DNA of 64,000 bases from assembly GCF_001652725.1 (NCBI RefSeq), contig NZ_LWHJ01000029.1, forward strand, positions 186,001-250,000, given 5' to 3'. The stretch comes from Pedobacter psychrophilus (GTDB lineage Bacteria; Bacteroidota; Bacteroidia; Sphingobacteriales; Sphingobacteriaceae). A program made the position numbers and the translations under genes. This document shows, one piece after another, positions 1-8,444 of the stretch (positions within the stretch are counted from its first letter, which is position 1; each line of letters opens with the position of its first letter). Below the pieces are notes generated by a model that saw only the letters and a program-made list of their open reading frames with translations, had not been told where the DNA came from and made no database searches.

Positions 1-692
1 AAAAGTTGGATGAAGAGGTTGCAAAATGGAATAAAGCAGATACCGTAATAAAATCTATCCCGGCATTGCATTATATTGCTACCGTAGCAAGTGGAACTCC
101 CGGAAAAGACGGTTTATACATCAATAGAATGCCAGATAAGCAAATTGATTCTGTTTTGAAAATAGCTAAGATGTACAATCATGATGCTATTGTTTTTTTA
201 GATGTACAGGTTGCTTTGAGTAAATTAAAGGATGAGTTACCCCGGTTAGAAAAGTATTTAAAATTGCCAAATGTTCATTTAGGGATAGATCCAGAATTTT
301 CTATGAAAACTGGGGCAAGACCTGGAACTAAAATTGGAGTTTATGATGCTGCTGATATAAATTATGCTGCCGATTTTTTGGTGAAATTGGTAAAGGATAA
401 TAATTTACCTGCAAAAGTTTTAGTAGTACATCGTTTTACTCAAAAGATGGTTACTAATTATCAGAATATAAAACTTCACAAGGAAGTTCAAATGGTAATG
501 CACATGGATGGTTTTGGTCCGCCAGAATTAAAGAAAGGGACTTATCGCCATTATTTATATAGAGAACCTGTACAGTTTGTAGGTTTTAAATTGTTTTATA
601 TCAACGATATTGCAGCAGCTCCTAATCATTTAATGACTCCAACAGAATTATTGAAATTAACTCCTAAACCAGTTTATATTCAGTTTCAATAG
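1..692 (+). CDS. Conserved hypothetical protein, 5' end outside window
   Basis: The frame is open from the left edge, so the gene begins upstream; the TTG at 6 is only the first possible start inside the window. About 229 residues are visible. They alternate hydrophobic strands and helices (VHLGIDPEFSM, AKVLVVHRFTQKMV, VQMVMHMDGFG), which suggests a TIM-barrel-like fold. The stretch PGTKIGVYDAADIN resembles exported proteins of unknown function that I recall from Bacteroidota and Actinobacteria, but I cannot name the family with certainty. The gene stands alone and is followed within 25 nt by a good terminator. No catalytic assignment is possible from what is visible. Confidence 0.75.
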   Translation, partial: KLDEEVAKWNKADTVIKSIPALHYIATVASGTPGKDGLYINRMPDKQIDSVLKIAKMYNHDAIVFLDVQVALSKLKDELPRLEKYLKLPNVHLGIDPEFSMKTGARPGTKIGVYDAADINYAADFLVKLVKDNNLPAKVLVVHRFTQKMVTNYQNIKLHKEVQMVMHMDGFGPPELKKGTYRHYLYREPVQFVGFKLFYINDIAAAPNHLMTPTELLKLTPKPVYIQFQ

Positions 693-713
693 GATTTTAA
701 AAACAGAATAGTT

Positions 714-743
714 AAAAGAGTTGCTTAAAAGCAACTCTTTTTT
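714..743 (+). terminator. Rho-independent terminator
   Basis: A 13-bp stem (714-726 paired with 729-741, core AGAGTTGCTT / AAGCAACTCT) with a 2-nt loop ends in a T run. It lies 22 nt after the stop of the partial gene at the left edge. Confidence 0.85.
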
Positions 744-865
744 GTTTAATTAAAAAATATATTTTTTATCAAAAAAAATAAAGTCGGGATTTCCAAATAA
801 AATAAAATATTGAGTTATTTTTATCCGAGAACTGTAAATTGAAAATATCTGATTTAAATATAATT

Positions 866-1402
866 ATGTCTCATAATAATATACATCCTGATGAAATAGT
901 TATGAATAAAATTTATTTTATTCGAAATCAGAAAGTAATGCTTGATGATGATTTATCGGAATTGTACGGTGTAGAAACAAAGCGTTTAAATGAACAGGTA
1001 AAGAGGAATATTGATAGATTTCCTGAAGATTTTATGTTTCAATTAAATGATGAAGAATTTAACGACTTGAAGTCGCAAATTGCGACTTCAAGTTGGGGAG
1101 GAAGAAGAAAGCCGCCTTTTGCTTTTACAGAACATGGAGTTTTAATGTTATCGAGTGTATTAAACAGCAAATTAGCAATTTAGGTTAACATTTAAATAAT
1201 GCGCATATACACTAAAATCAGAGAAATGCTTTTGGCTCATAAAGACGTATTTATAAAAGTTGAACAAGTTGAAAGAAAACTATTAAAACAAGATGAAAAA
1301 ATAGAATTATTATTTACTTATCTAAGTTAATTTATAGAAAAAGACGAAACAGTTAGAGAACCGATTGGATTCAAAATAAATTCAAATTCTAAGAAAACGT
1401 GA
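866..1402 (+). pseudogene. ORF6N-domain DNA-binding protein, broken by three in-frame stops
   Basis: ORF6N (KilA-N-related) proteins occur in phages and as scattered chromosomal copies; they are thought to bind DNA. The N-terminal domain is intact: [34 protein letters not shown] and [15 protein letters not shown] are hallmark segments. The frame then meets TAG (1181-1183), TAA (1193-1195) and TAA (1328-1330), yet the sequence between and after the stops still reads as the family's C-terminal helix (IMRIYTKIREMLLAHKDVF, EPIGFK). At the first two stops the family usually has Gln (SERAIQVNIQIMRI), and the third is compatible with Gln, so each could be a single C-to-T change. The final stop is at 1400-1402. 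ATG at 866 is preferred; ATG 902 is also in frame. A truncated product of about 105 residues could still be made. Confidence 0.85.
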
Positions 1403-1415
1403 GATTTTAAAATTT

Positions 1416-2687
1416 TTATCCTATAAAATCAAAACCTGTAAACGGAATCAAACATTCAGGAACTTTAATTCCATCTGAGGTTTGAAAGTTTTCTAAAATT
1501 GCAGCTAAAATACGTGGCAAAGCCAAAGCACTTCCATTTAATGTATGTGGTAATTGTGTTTTTCCTTCTTTCCCTTTAAAACGTAATTTTAAACGGTTAC
1601 TTTGAAAAGTCTCGAAATTAGAAACAGAAGAAACTTCAAGCCAACGCTCTTGTGCTGCACTATAAACTTCCATATCATAAGTTAATGCTGATGTAAAACC
1701 CATATCGCCACCACACAATCTTAAAACTCGGTATTGTAACCCCAATTTTTGCAATAAACTTTGTACATGCAAACTCATTTGTTCTAAAACCTCATAAGAT
1801 TTATCAGGATGTACCACTTGCACAATCTCTACTTTATCAAACTGATGTAAACGGTTTAAACCACGAACGTGAGCGCCATAAGAACCCGCTTCACGACGGA
1901 AACAGGGTGTGTAACCACAATTTTTTATCGGTAATTCTTCTTCTTTTAAAATTACATCTCGGTAAAGATTAGTTACCGGAACTTCAGCAGTGGGAATCAA
2001 ATATAAATTATCTATGCCTACATGATACATTTGCCCTTCTTTATCGGGCAATTGTCCGGTTCCAAAGCCAGAAGCTTCGTTTACTAATAAAGGAACCATC
2101 ATTTCATCATAACCTGCTTTTTCAGCTTCTGTTAAAAAGAAATTGATTAATGCTCTTTGCATCTTTGCCCCTTTTCCTTTATAAACTGGAAAACCTGCAC
2201 CAGTAATTTTTACTCCTAATTCAAAATCTATGATATTATATTTTGCTGCCAATTCCCAGTGTGGCAATGGTTTTTCTGGTAATTGTGGCAATTCTCCATA
2301 GATTAAAACTACCTCATTTTCTTCTGGAGTTTTGCCTTTAGGAACGCTAGCATGTGGCAGGTTTGGTAATTGAACTAATTTCTGTTGTAAATTTTGTTCT
2401 ATTGTTGCAAGTTGTTCTTGCAAATTTTTAACTTCTTCTTTAGATTTTGTGGTTTCTGCTTTTATAGCCTCAGCTTCTTCTTTTTTGCCATTACGCATCA
2501 GCTCTCCAATTTGTTTTGCTGCCGCATTTCCCTTTGCTAAAAGTTCATCAGCTTGCGATTGAGTACTTTTACGCTCATCATCCAGACTAATAATTTCATT
2601 AACCAATTGTGGATGATTGAAATTCTTTACGCTTAATCGTTCTAAAACTTCCTCTTTATTTTCGCGGATATAACTAACTTGCAGCAT
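1416..2687 (-). CDS. serS: Seryl-tRNA synthetase
   Basis: Cytoplasmic class II aminoacyl-tRNA synthetase that charges tRNA-Ser (and tRNA-Sec where present). The 423-residue product has the usual N-terminal long antiparallel coiled coil (about 1-110, rich in Glu/Lys/Gln) that grips the tRNA variable arm. The catalytic domain follows, with motif 2 in FRREAGSYGAHVRGLNRLHQ and motif 3 in NGSALALPRILAAILENF. Length is normal for the family. A consensus -7 box lies 15 nt upstream. The gene is monocistronic and divergent from rsmI. Confidence 0.98.
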   Translation of the reverse strand: MLQVSYIRENKEEVLERLSVKNFNHPQLVNEIISLDDERKSTQSQADELLAKGNAAAKQIGELMRNGKKEEAEAIKAETTKSKEEVKNLQEQLATIEQNLQQKLVQLPNLPHASVPKGKTPEENEVVLIYGELPQLPEKPLPHWELAAKYNIIDFELGVKITGAGFPVYKGKGAKMQRALINFFLTEAEKAGYDEMMVPLLVNEASGFGTGQLPDKEGQMYHVGIDNLYLIPTAEVPVTNLYRDVILKEEELPIKNCGYTPCFRREAGSYGAHVRGLNRLHQFDKVEIVQVVHPDKSYEVLEQMSLHVQSLLQKLGLQYRVLRLCGGDMGFTSALTYDMEVYSAAQERWLEVSSVSNFETFQSNRLKLRFKGKEGKTQLPHTLNGSALALPRILAAILENFQTSDGIKVPECLIPFTGFDFIG

Positions 2688-2702
2688 CTTTTTAAATTTT
2701 TA

Positions 2703-2710
2703 CAAATATA
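2703..2710 (-). promoter_or_regulatory. -7 promoter box for serS
   Basis: On the minus strand this reads TATATTTG, an exact match to the Bacteroidota -7 consensus TAnnTTTG, 15 nt before the serS start. I do not see a convincing -33 TTTG. Confidence 0.5.
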
Positions 2711-2771
2711 GTATTGCGTATTAAGAATAGCGTATTGTGATAATTAGAATTTAAAAAATTAAATCAATTTA

Positions 2772-3485
2772 ATGAGCGGCAAACTTTATCTAGTCCCAAC
2801 GCCAATTGGCAACTTAGAAGATATTACTTTAAGAGCTTTGCGGATACTTAAAGAAGTTGATTTGATATTAGCAGAAGACACCAGAACTTCGGCACCAATG
2901 CTTAAACATTTTGATATCGATAAAAAAGTTTATGCCCATCATCAACATAATGAACATAAGGCTGTTGCCGAGATTATCAAATTTTTAAAAGAAGGGCAAA
3001 ACATTGCTCTAATTTCTGATGCAGGCACTCCTGCTATTTCTGACCCTGGTTTTTTGTTGGTTAGGGAAGTGATAAAAAATGAGATTGCTGTAGAATGTTT
3101 GCCTGGTGCAACCGCTTTTGTCCCTGCTTTGGTTAACTCTGGTTTACCAAATGATCGTTTTACTTTTGAAGGATTTCTGCCCGTAAAAAAAGGTCGACAA
3201 ACTCGTTTAAAGGAGTTGATTTACGAAAGCAGAACGATGATATTTTATGAATCTCCGCATCGTTTACTTAAAACCTTAGAAGAATTTATGGAATATTTTG
3301 GGGCCGAACGGCAAGCATCTATTTCCAGAGAATTAACCAAAATGTTTGAAGAAAATGTAAGGGGAACCATAACGGAATTAAAAACACATTTTGAAAACAA
3401 TATTTTAAAGGGCGAATTTGTAATTGTGATTGCCGGCAGCGAAGAAATAGCTCCAAAAAAAGACGATAAATATTATAAAAAATGA
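2772..3485 (+). CDS. rsmI: 16S rRNA (cytidine1402-2'-O)-methyltransferase
   Basis: RsmI methylates the 2'-OH of C1402 in the 16S rRNA decoding centre using S-adenosylmethionine. The 237-residue protein starts with the family signature LYLVPTPIGNLEDITLRAL and LAEDTRTS, then carries ISDAGTPAISDPG, the tetrapyrrole-methylase-fold SAM-binding loop. FYESPHRLLKTLEE is another family signature. It overlaps the start of lnt by 4 nt (ATGA), so the two are translationally coupled. Confidence 0.97.
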   Translation: MSGKLYLVPTPIGNLEDITLRALRILKEVDLILAEDTRTSAPMLKHFDIDKKVYAHHQHNEHKAVAEIIKFLKEGQNIALISDAGTPAISDPGFLLVREVIKNEIAVECLPGATAFVPALVNSGLPNDRFTFEGFLPVKKGRQTRLKELIYESRTMIFYESPHRLLKTLEEFMEYFGAERQASISRELTKMFEENVRGTITELKTHFENNILKGEFVIVIAGSEEIAPKKDDKYYKK

Positions 3486-5143
3486 AGCGACAAATTTGGT
3501 TAGCATTATTAACCGCATTTTTACTTTGGTTGGCCTGGCCGCCTATTCCATTTACTTCTCCAATTTTATTATTTGCTTTTTTACCCTTAATGATCGCTCT
3601 TCAAGAAATTGAAGAATCTACACTTCGTAAAAAAGGCTACAAAATATTTTACATCGCTGGTTTAGCTTTTTTAGTTTGGAATACCGCGTCTATTTATTGG
3701 GTTTTTAATTCACTAAACGCAGTTATGCCAACCTTTGCGGCATGTTTGCTTTCGCTGATTCCATTTGGTTTGGGCACAGTTTTAATGACTTTTAGTTTTT
3801 GGCTTTATCGTAAAGTTGCAAGAAATACAAAGCCGATTATCGCTGATATTAGTTTAATTGGTTTTTGGATAAGCTATGAATATTTACATCAAACCTGGGA
3901 CTTAAAATTCCCCTGGATGACATTAGGAAATGGTTTCGCAAATACACCACAACTCATTCAATGGTATGAATATACTGGCGTTTATGGCGGTACATTTTGG
4001 GTTTTAGTCTCTAATATTTTGCTGTTTAGGATTTGGATTCTTGTTAGAGAACAAGGAACAAAGAATAAAGAACAAAGAACTATTGTGATTAAAAAGACTT
4101 ATAAAAAAAGTTTAATTATTGCATTAGCTGTTTGGGTTATTGTGCCGATAAGTTTATCGGTGGTAGTCTACAGCACTTTTGAGGAGGAGATTAATCCTTC
4201 TAATATTGTTGTAGTACAACCAAATATTGATCCTTACGGTAAAAATCATTCTTACACAGAGCAAGAACAGTTAACTACTCTAATTAATTTAAGTAGGCAA
4301 AAAGCACAGGTAAATACCGAGTTTTTCATTTGGCCAGAAACTGCAATTACGGGTTATAAAGATGAAGAAGATTTTAGAAATACTGAATCATTCAGAACGA
4401 TAGGAACATTTTTAGATGGTTTTAAAAATGCAACATTGATAACTGGTGCTGAAACTTATTTAGCTTATCAAAATCAAAAAACTTTATCTGCCAGATTTGT
4501 TAAAGAGAATAACCTTTGGTATGATAGCTTTAATACCGCAGTTGCGATAGAAAACTCTCCTAAACTACAATTCTATCATAAATCTAAATTGGTTCCTGGA
4601 GTAGAAAAAATGCCTTTTCCAGAATTGCTTTCTTTTTTAAATCCACTATTTGAAAAATTTGGAGGTACAACTGGTGGTTATGGTGAGCAAGAAGAACCTA
4701 CTAATCTGTATGCTTCTAGCGGGATTGGAGTAGTATCGGCGATTTGCTATGAGTCTATTTGGGGAGATTGGGTTGCGAAATCTGTAAATAAAGGTGCACA
4801 GTTTATTGCAGTGATTACCAATGATGGTTGGTGGGGAAATACTTCTGGTAAAGATCAGCATTTAGATTATGCAAGATTAAGAGCAATTGAGAACCGAAGA
4901 TGGGTTGCTCGTTCTGCAAATACTGGGATTTCAGCTTTTATCAATCAGCGTGGCGATGTAGTTCAAAAAACGGAATGGTGGAAAGCTGCAGTTATTAAAC
5001 AAGATATTAATTTAAATACAGAAATTACTTTTTACACCGCACATCAAGATTGGATTGTTTTTCCTTTTCTTTTTATTGGAGCTTTTGGGTTTCTTTTTGT
5101 GATCGTTATGAAGTTTAAAAATAGAAAAAGTCAACTAGTTTAA
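3482..5143 (+). CDS. lnt: Apolipoprotein N-acyltransferase
   Basis: Lnt adds the third acyl chain to the N-terminal cysteine of lipoproteins in the inner membrane. The 553-residue protein has several N-terminal membrane helices (about 7-230) and then a nitrilase-fold periplasmic domain. The expected catalytic triad is visible: E286 in WPETAIT, K367 in YHKSKLVPGVE and C422 in AICYESIW. A last membrane helix is at about 530-548. It overlaps rsmI by 4 nt. A low-complexity insert (EQGTKNKEQRT, about 190-200), encoded by a simple GAACAAAGAA-type repeat, sits in the loop between two membrane helices. Confidence 0.95.
   Translation: MKRQIWLALLTAFLLWLAWPPIPFTSPILLFAFLPLMIALQEIEESTLRKKGYKIFYIAGLAFLVWNTASIYWVFNSLNAVMPTFAACLLSLIPFGLGTVLMTFSFWLYRKVARNTKPIIADISLIGFWISYEYLHQTWDLKFPWMTLGNGFANTPQLIQWYEYTGVYGGTFWVLVSNILLFRIWILVREQGTKNKEQRTIVIKKTYKKSLIIALAVWVIVPISLSVVVYSTFEEEINPSNIVVVQPNIDPYGKNHSYTEQEQLTTLINLSRQKAQVNTEFFIWPETAITGYKDEEDFRNTESFRTIGTFLDGFKNATLITGAETYLAYQNQKTLSARFVKENNLWYDSFNTAVAIENSPKLQFYHKSKLVPGVEKMPFPELLSFLNPLFEKFGGTTGGYGEQEEPTNLYASSGIGVVSAICYESIWGDWVAKSVNKGAQFIAVITNDGWWGNTSGKDQHLDYARLRAIENRRWVARSANTGISAFINQRGDVVQKTEWWKAAVIKQDINLNTEITFYTAHQDWIVFPFLFIGAFGFLFVIVMKFKNRKSQLV
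4048..4080 (+). repeat. Simple purine-rich repeat inside lnt
   Basis: Imperfect reiterations of GAACAAGGAACAAAG / AAAGAACAAAGAAC, inserted in frame in lnt and encoding EQGTKNKEQRT in a loop before the last membrane helix ahead of the catalytic domain. I recall similar words as frequent intergenic simple repeats in Sphingobacteriaceae. Confidence 0.6.
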
Positions 5144-5165
5144 ATCTGAGGACTTTTATAAAATT

Positions 5166-5285
5166 TTATAAGTTTTGCGTTAGGGATAGAAGTGGCAGCT
5201 TTTTTGTTTTTCACAAAAAACTACATCCGCCAGCTGGCGGACCGACCCTTCCGCTAGCTAGCTGATTGGGAAACGCCCAAATTAT
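5166..5285 (-). repeat. Dispersed palindromic intergenic repeat, family 1, copy A
   Basis: Fills most of the 218-bp gap between lnt and the convergent GNAT-nitrilase gene. On the plus strand it starts with TTGCGTTAGGGATAGAAG, continues GGCAGCTTTTTTG, contains the perfect 16-bp palindrome TCCGCCAGCTGGCGGA (5226-5241), and ends AAACGCCCAAATT. The same modules appear in inverse order at 37453-37545 and 44219-44313, and in degraded form at 51740-51836. Its GC-rich core contrasts with the AT-rich surroundings. Confidence 0.8.
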
Positions 5286-5361
5286 TGATTTAATTAAAAT
5301 TAAAAATCTATTTCAGCATTAAAATTTATACTTTCTGTTTTAACTTTAATAAGTAAAAAAC

Positions 5362-6900
5362 CTATTTCTTCTTCAACCTTAAATCGTAAAAATCTGTTCT
5401 TCTATCCTTAAGATTTTTAACGCTTCCATGTTCATGCAATTCTTTCAATAAATCTAAATTTACATCTGCAATTAAAATATTCTCATTATTTGGAGTAGTC
5501 TCTGCAACTATCGCATTTGATGGAAACGCGAAATCTGAAGGAGAGAAAATTGCTGATTGCGCATACTGTAAATCCATATTATTTACCTTAGGTAAATTAC
5601 CTACAGAACCCGTAATGGCCACGTAACATTCGTTTTCAATGGCTCTGGCTTGCGAACAAATTCTAACTCGGTTATATGCATTTTGAGTATCTGTCCAAAA
5701 CGGAACAAATAGAATATCCATTTTTTCTAAAGCTTGTAACCTCGCTAATTCAGGAAATTCAGCATCATAACAAATTAAAATTCCTATTCTACCGGCATCT
5801 GTATCAAAAACTTTTAAACTGTTGCCACCACTCATTCCCCATGAATTAATTTCTGAAGGTGTTGGGTGAATTTTTACCGCTCTGTCAAAAGTTCCGTCTC
5901 TTCTACATAGATAGGAAACGTTAAATAATTTATCGTTTTCTAATAAAGGCATACTGCCGGCAATGATATTTACATTGTAAGATACAGCTAATTCACAAAA
6001 CCTATTTCTTATATATTCGGTATGTTTCGCTAATTCTCTAATGGCTTTTGCCTCGCCCAAATGGTTATAATCTGCCATTAAGGGAGCGTTAAAAAACTCG
6101 GGAAAAACCACAAAATCAGACGAGTAATCGCTTACTGCATCAACAAAATACTCTGCACTTTCCATCATTTCTTTAACGTCTTTAAACAGACGCATTTGCC
6201 ACTGTACCAAGCCAATCCTGATGGTAGATTTTTTTAGCAAATTATCTTTGTGCTCATCAATATAATAGATATTGTTCCACTCTAAAAGGGTGGCAAATTC
6301 CATAGATTGCTGATCTTCTGGCAAATAATTTTTTAGGATTTTTCTTACGTGGAAATCGTTTGAGATTTGGAAAGTTAAAGTTGGATCGTAAATTTCCTTC
6401 ATTTTCACCTTATCTATATACTGGCGAGGTGTATTATCAGAAGAAAACTTTTCATAGTTAGGAATTCTACCTCCTAAAATGATAGATTTTAAATTTAGAT
6501 TCTCACAAAGCAGTTTTCTTGCATCATAAAGTCGCCTTGCTAACCTCATTCCACGATAATCCGGATGCACAAAAACTTCTATTCCATAAAGTACATCGCC
6601 ATCATAAGTATGAGTACTAAATGTATAATTCCCGACAGCCTGAGCGTAAGTATGTGTTTCGCCAAGTTTTGCATAATCAACAATGATACTTAAAGCCGTT
6701 GCTACAACCGCCCCATTTATTTCAATACAAAGTTGCCCTTCAGGAAATATTTCTATTAATTTATCGATGGATTTTTCTCTCCAATAACTTTCGCCCATGC
6801 CGGCATAAGCTGATATCATTGCAGATTTTAAATCTTTATAATCTTCTATTTTTAAAGTTCTTAACTCAACTGTTTCTATTTGAATTGTATTTGTTGCCAT
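5362..6900 (-). CDS. Fused GNAT acetyltransferase / carbon-nitrogen hydrolase
   Basis: Two-domain 512-residue protein. Residues about 10-190 are a GNAT-type N-acetyltransferase (acetyl-CoA region around VHPDYRGMRLARRLYD, 111-126). Residues about 225-500 are a nitrilase-superfamily amidase with a complete Glu-Lys-Cys triad: E268 in FPEFFNAP, K343 in AVKIHPT and C377 in LICYDAEFPE. This fusion is a recognised branch of the nitrilase superfamily, but its substrate is unknown to me; cytoplasmic, since no signal is visible. It stands alone, convergent with lnt across a dispersed repeat. Confidence 0.9.
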   Translation of the reverse strand: MATNTIQIETVELRTLKIEDYKDLKSAMISAYAGMGESYWREKSIDKLIEIFPEGQLCIEINGAVVATALSIIVDYAKLGETHTYAQAVGNYTFSTHTYDGDVLYGIEVFVHPDYRGMRLARRLYDARKLLCENLNLKSIILGGRIPNYEKFSSDNTPRQYIDKVKMKEIYDPTLTFQISNDFHVRKILKNYLPEDQQSMEFATLLEWNNIYYIDEHKDNLLKKSTIRIGLVQWQMRLFKDVKEMMESAEYFVDAVSDYSSDFVVFPEFFNAPLMADYNHLGEAKAIRELAKHTEYIRNRFCELAVSYNVNIIAGSMPLLENDKLFNVSYLCRRDGTFDRAVKIHPTPSEINSWGMSGGNSLKVFDTDAGRIGILICYDAEFPELARLQALEKMDILFVPFWTDTQNAYNRVRICSQARAIENECYVAITGSVGNLPKVNNMDLQYAQSAIFSPSDFAFPSNAIVAETTPNNENILIADVNLDLLKELHEHGSVKNLKDRRTDFYDLRLKKK

Positions 6901-6914
6901 ATTATGTATAAACT

Positions 6915-6944
6915 AAAAAACCCCGAAAGAAAATTTCAGGGTTT
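6915..6944 (-). terminator. Rho-independent terminator of the T9SS cargo gene
   Basis: An 11-bp stem with one mismatch (6918-6928 with 6934-6944). Read on the minus strand, AAACCCTGAAA and TTTCGGGGTTT are followed by a T run. It lies just after the stop of the gene at 6968-7759. Confidence 0.75.
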
Positions 6945-6967
6945 AATTTGATAAAATCTCTTTTTAT

Positions 6968-7759
6968 TTATTGAAGTATTAGCTTTCTTGTAGCAAATTT
7001 GCCGCCACTATTTACTCTCATGATATAAATTCCTCTATTTAACTCACTTAAATCTATTTCTTCGCTGCCTTTTAAATTTGATTTTTGTAACGATTTTCTC
7101 CCTGAAATATCAAAAAACTCCACATCAAATTTTTGAGCGAAGTCTACATGAATTGTTGATGTTACTGGATTTGGATAAAAAGTTAAGCCATCAAATTTAT
7201 TATCCTCTTTAATAGCAGTAAGAACATAATTAAAGGGATCTGAGAATATGCTGCAGCTAGCAGGAGCTGGACCCGTTACTTGCACTCTATACTGACCTGT
7301 TTGTGTTGGAGAAATAGTTTGCGAAGTTTGATTTGCTAATAGTGTGCTGCCTAAATACCATTGATAGGAATTTGAAGTGCTTGCAGCCAAAGTTTGACCA
7401 GTTTGAGCAATAGTAGGTTTATTAGGTGTAGAAGAAACATTTACTGAGTAAGTTATTGTTGTACCTGTACAACTTCCATTTGTTGGTGTTACAGAAATTA
7501 CAATATTACCAGGCCCATTAAAAACAACACTATACTGGGTATCTGTAATCTTATTAATTGTAGCCAGATTAACATTATTTACACTCCAATTATATCCTGT
7601 TGCATTGGTAACACCAGAAATATTATAAGTTCCTACTCTATCTACACAACCATTATTAAAACCTGTAATTGTCCCACCTGTTGGAGTAGTACAAGTTTGT
7701 GCATTTACAAATGTGATAAATAGTTGAAAAACAATAAGAAACGGTAATAATTTCTTCAT
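6968..7759 (-). CDS. Secreted protein with T9SS type A C-terminal sorting domain
   Basis: The 263-residue protein begins with a Sec signal peptide (about 1-20, cleaved after VNA). A PKD-like immunoglobulin fold follows (about 25-110; GYNWSVNNVN, GNIVISVTPTNGSC), then a second short Ig-like segment (SNSYQWYLGSTLL). The C-terminus is a classic T9SS sorting signal: FYPNPVTSTIHVDF, FDISGRKSLQ and LNRGIYIMRVNSGG, ending in KLILQ. The family is exported through the type IX machinery and usually anchored to or released from the cell surface. No enzyme domain is present, so an adhesive or structural role is only inference. PorX, a T9SS regulator, is encoded at 49657-51210. Confidence 0.92.
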   Translation of the reverse strand: MKKLLPFLIVFQLFITFVNAQTCTTPTGGTITGFNNGCVDRVGTYNISGVTNATGYNWSVNNVNLATINKITDTQYSVVFNGPGNIVISVTPTNGSCTGTTITYSVNVSSTPNKPTIAQTGQTLAASTSNSYQWYLGSTLLANQTSQTISPTQTGQYRVQVTGPAPASCSIFSDPFNYVLTAIKEDNKFDGLTFYPNPVTSTIHVDFAQKFDVEFFDISGRKSLQKSNLKGSEEIDLSELNRGIYIMRVNSGGKFATRKLILQ

Positions 7760-7858
7760 ATAGAATATTTTTTTTAAAGATAATTAAATTAATTTTTTAT
7801 TCAATATCATTTTTATCAATGTTATACCTGATTTTTAATAAATAGATACATAAATGTT

Positions 7859-7866
7859 TATTTTTG
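7859..7866 (+). promoter_or_regulatory. -7 promoter box directly before def
   Basis: TATTTTTG matches TAnnTTTG exactly and ends 4 nt before the def ATG at 7871, which would put transcription start at or beside the start codon. The same 4-nt spacing occurs at 37591 and 48271. Confidence 0.55.
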
Positions 7867-7870
7867 TACG

Positions 7871-8440
7871 ATGAAGTTACCAATAGTCGCTTACGGAGAT
7901 CCTGTACTTAAGAAGAAAGCCCAAGATATAGCAGATGATTACAATAAACTTGATGATCTGATATCAAATATGTTTGAAACAATGTATACTGCAAACGGAG
8001 TTGGTTTAGCTGCACCCCAAGTAGGTTTATCAATAAGACTTTTTATAATTGATGCATCTCCTTTTGAAGAAGATCAACCCGAACTAAAAGATTTTAAAAA
8101 GGTTTTTATCAATGCTAAAATAGTCGAAGAAAATGGCAAAAAGTGGAACTTTAACGAAGGCTGTTTAAGTATCCCGGAAATTAGGGAAGATGTTAGCAGA
8201 CATGAGAATGTACTGGTAAATTATTTTGATGAAAATTGGGTAAATCATGAAGAAAAATTTACTGGTTTAGCCGCTAGAGTTATACAACATGAATATGATC
8301 ACATTGAAGGGAAATTATTTACCGATAGAATAAACCCACTTAGAAAAACTATGCTGAAAAGTAAATTAGATGCGATAGCAAAAGGTATTGTGAAAGTAGA
8401 ATATAAAATGAAGTTTCCTTTATTAAAAAAAGGACGATAG
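7871..8440 (+). CDS. def: Peptide deformylase
   Basis: Metalloenzyme that removes the formyl group from the N-terminal methionine of new proteins. All three active-site motifs are present in the 189-residue protein: GVGLAAPQ (43-50), EGCLS with metal ligand C98, and HEYDH with ligands H140 and H144 and catalytic E141. The gene is monocistronic and its end is 4 nt from that of the convergent gene at 8445. The start is fixed by the LPIVAYGDPVLKK N-terminus typical of the family. Confidence 0.97.
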   Translation: MKLPIVAYGDPVLKKKAQDIADDYNKLDDLISNMFETMYTANGVGLAAPQVGLSIRLFIIDASPFEEDQPELKDFKKVFINAKIVEENGKKWNFNEGCLSIPEIREDVSRHENVLVNYFDENWVNHEEKFTGLAARVIQHEYDHIEGKLFTDRINPLRKTMLKSKLDAIAKGIVKVEYKMKFPLLKKGR

Positions 8441-8444
8441 ACTA

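Noticed and set aside
866-1402. Recoded stop codons (TAA/TAG read as Gln) as in some phages
   Set aside because: Neighbouring genes end normally at TAA and TAG, and both stop types would need recoding; simple decay is a better explanation.
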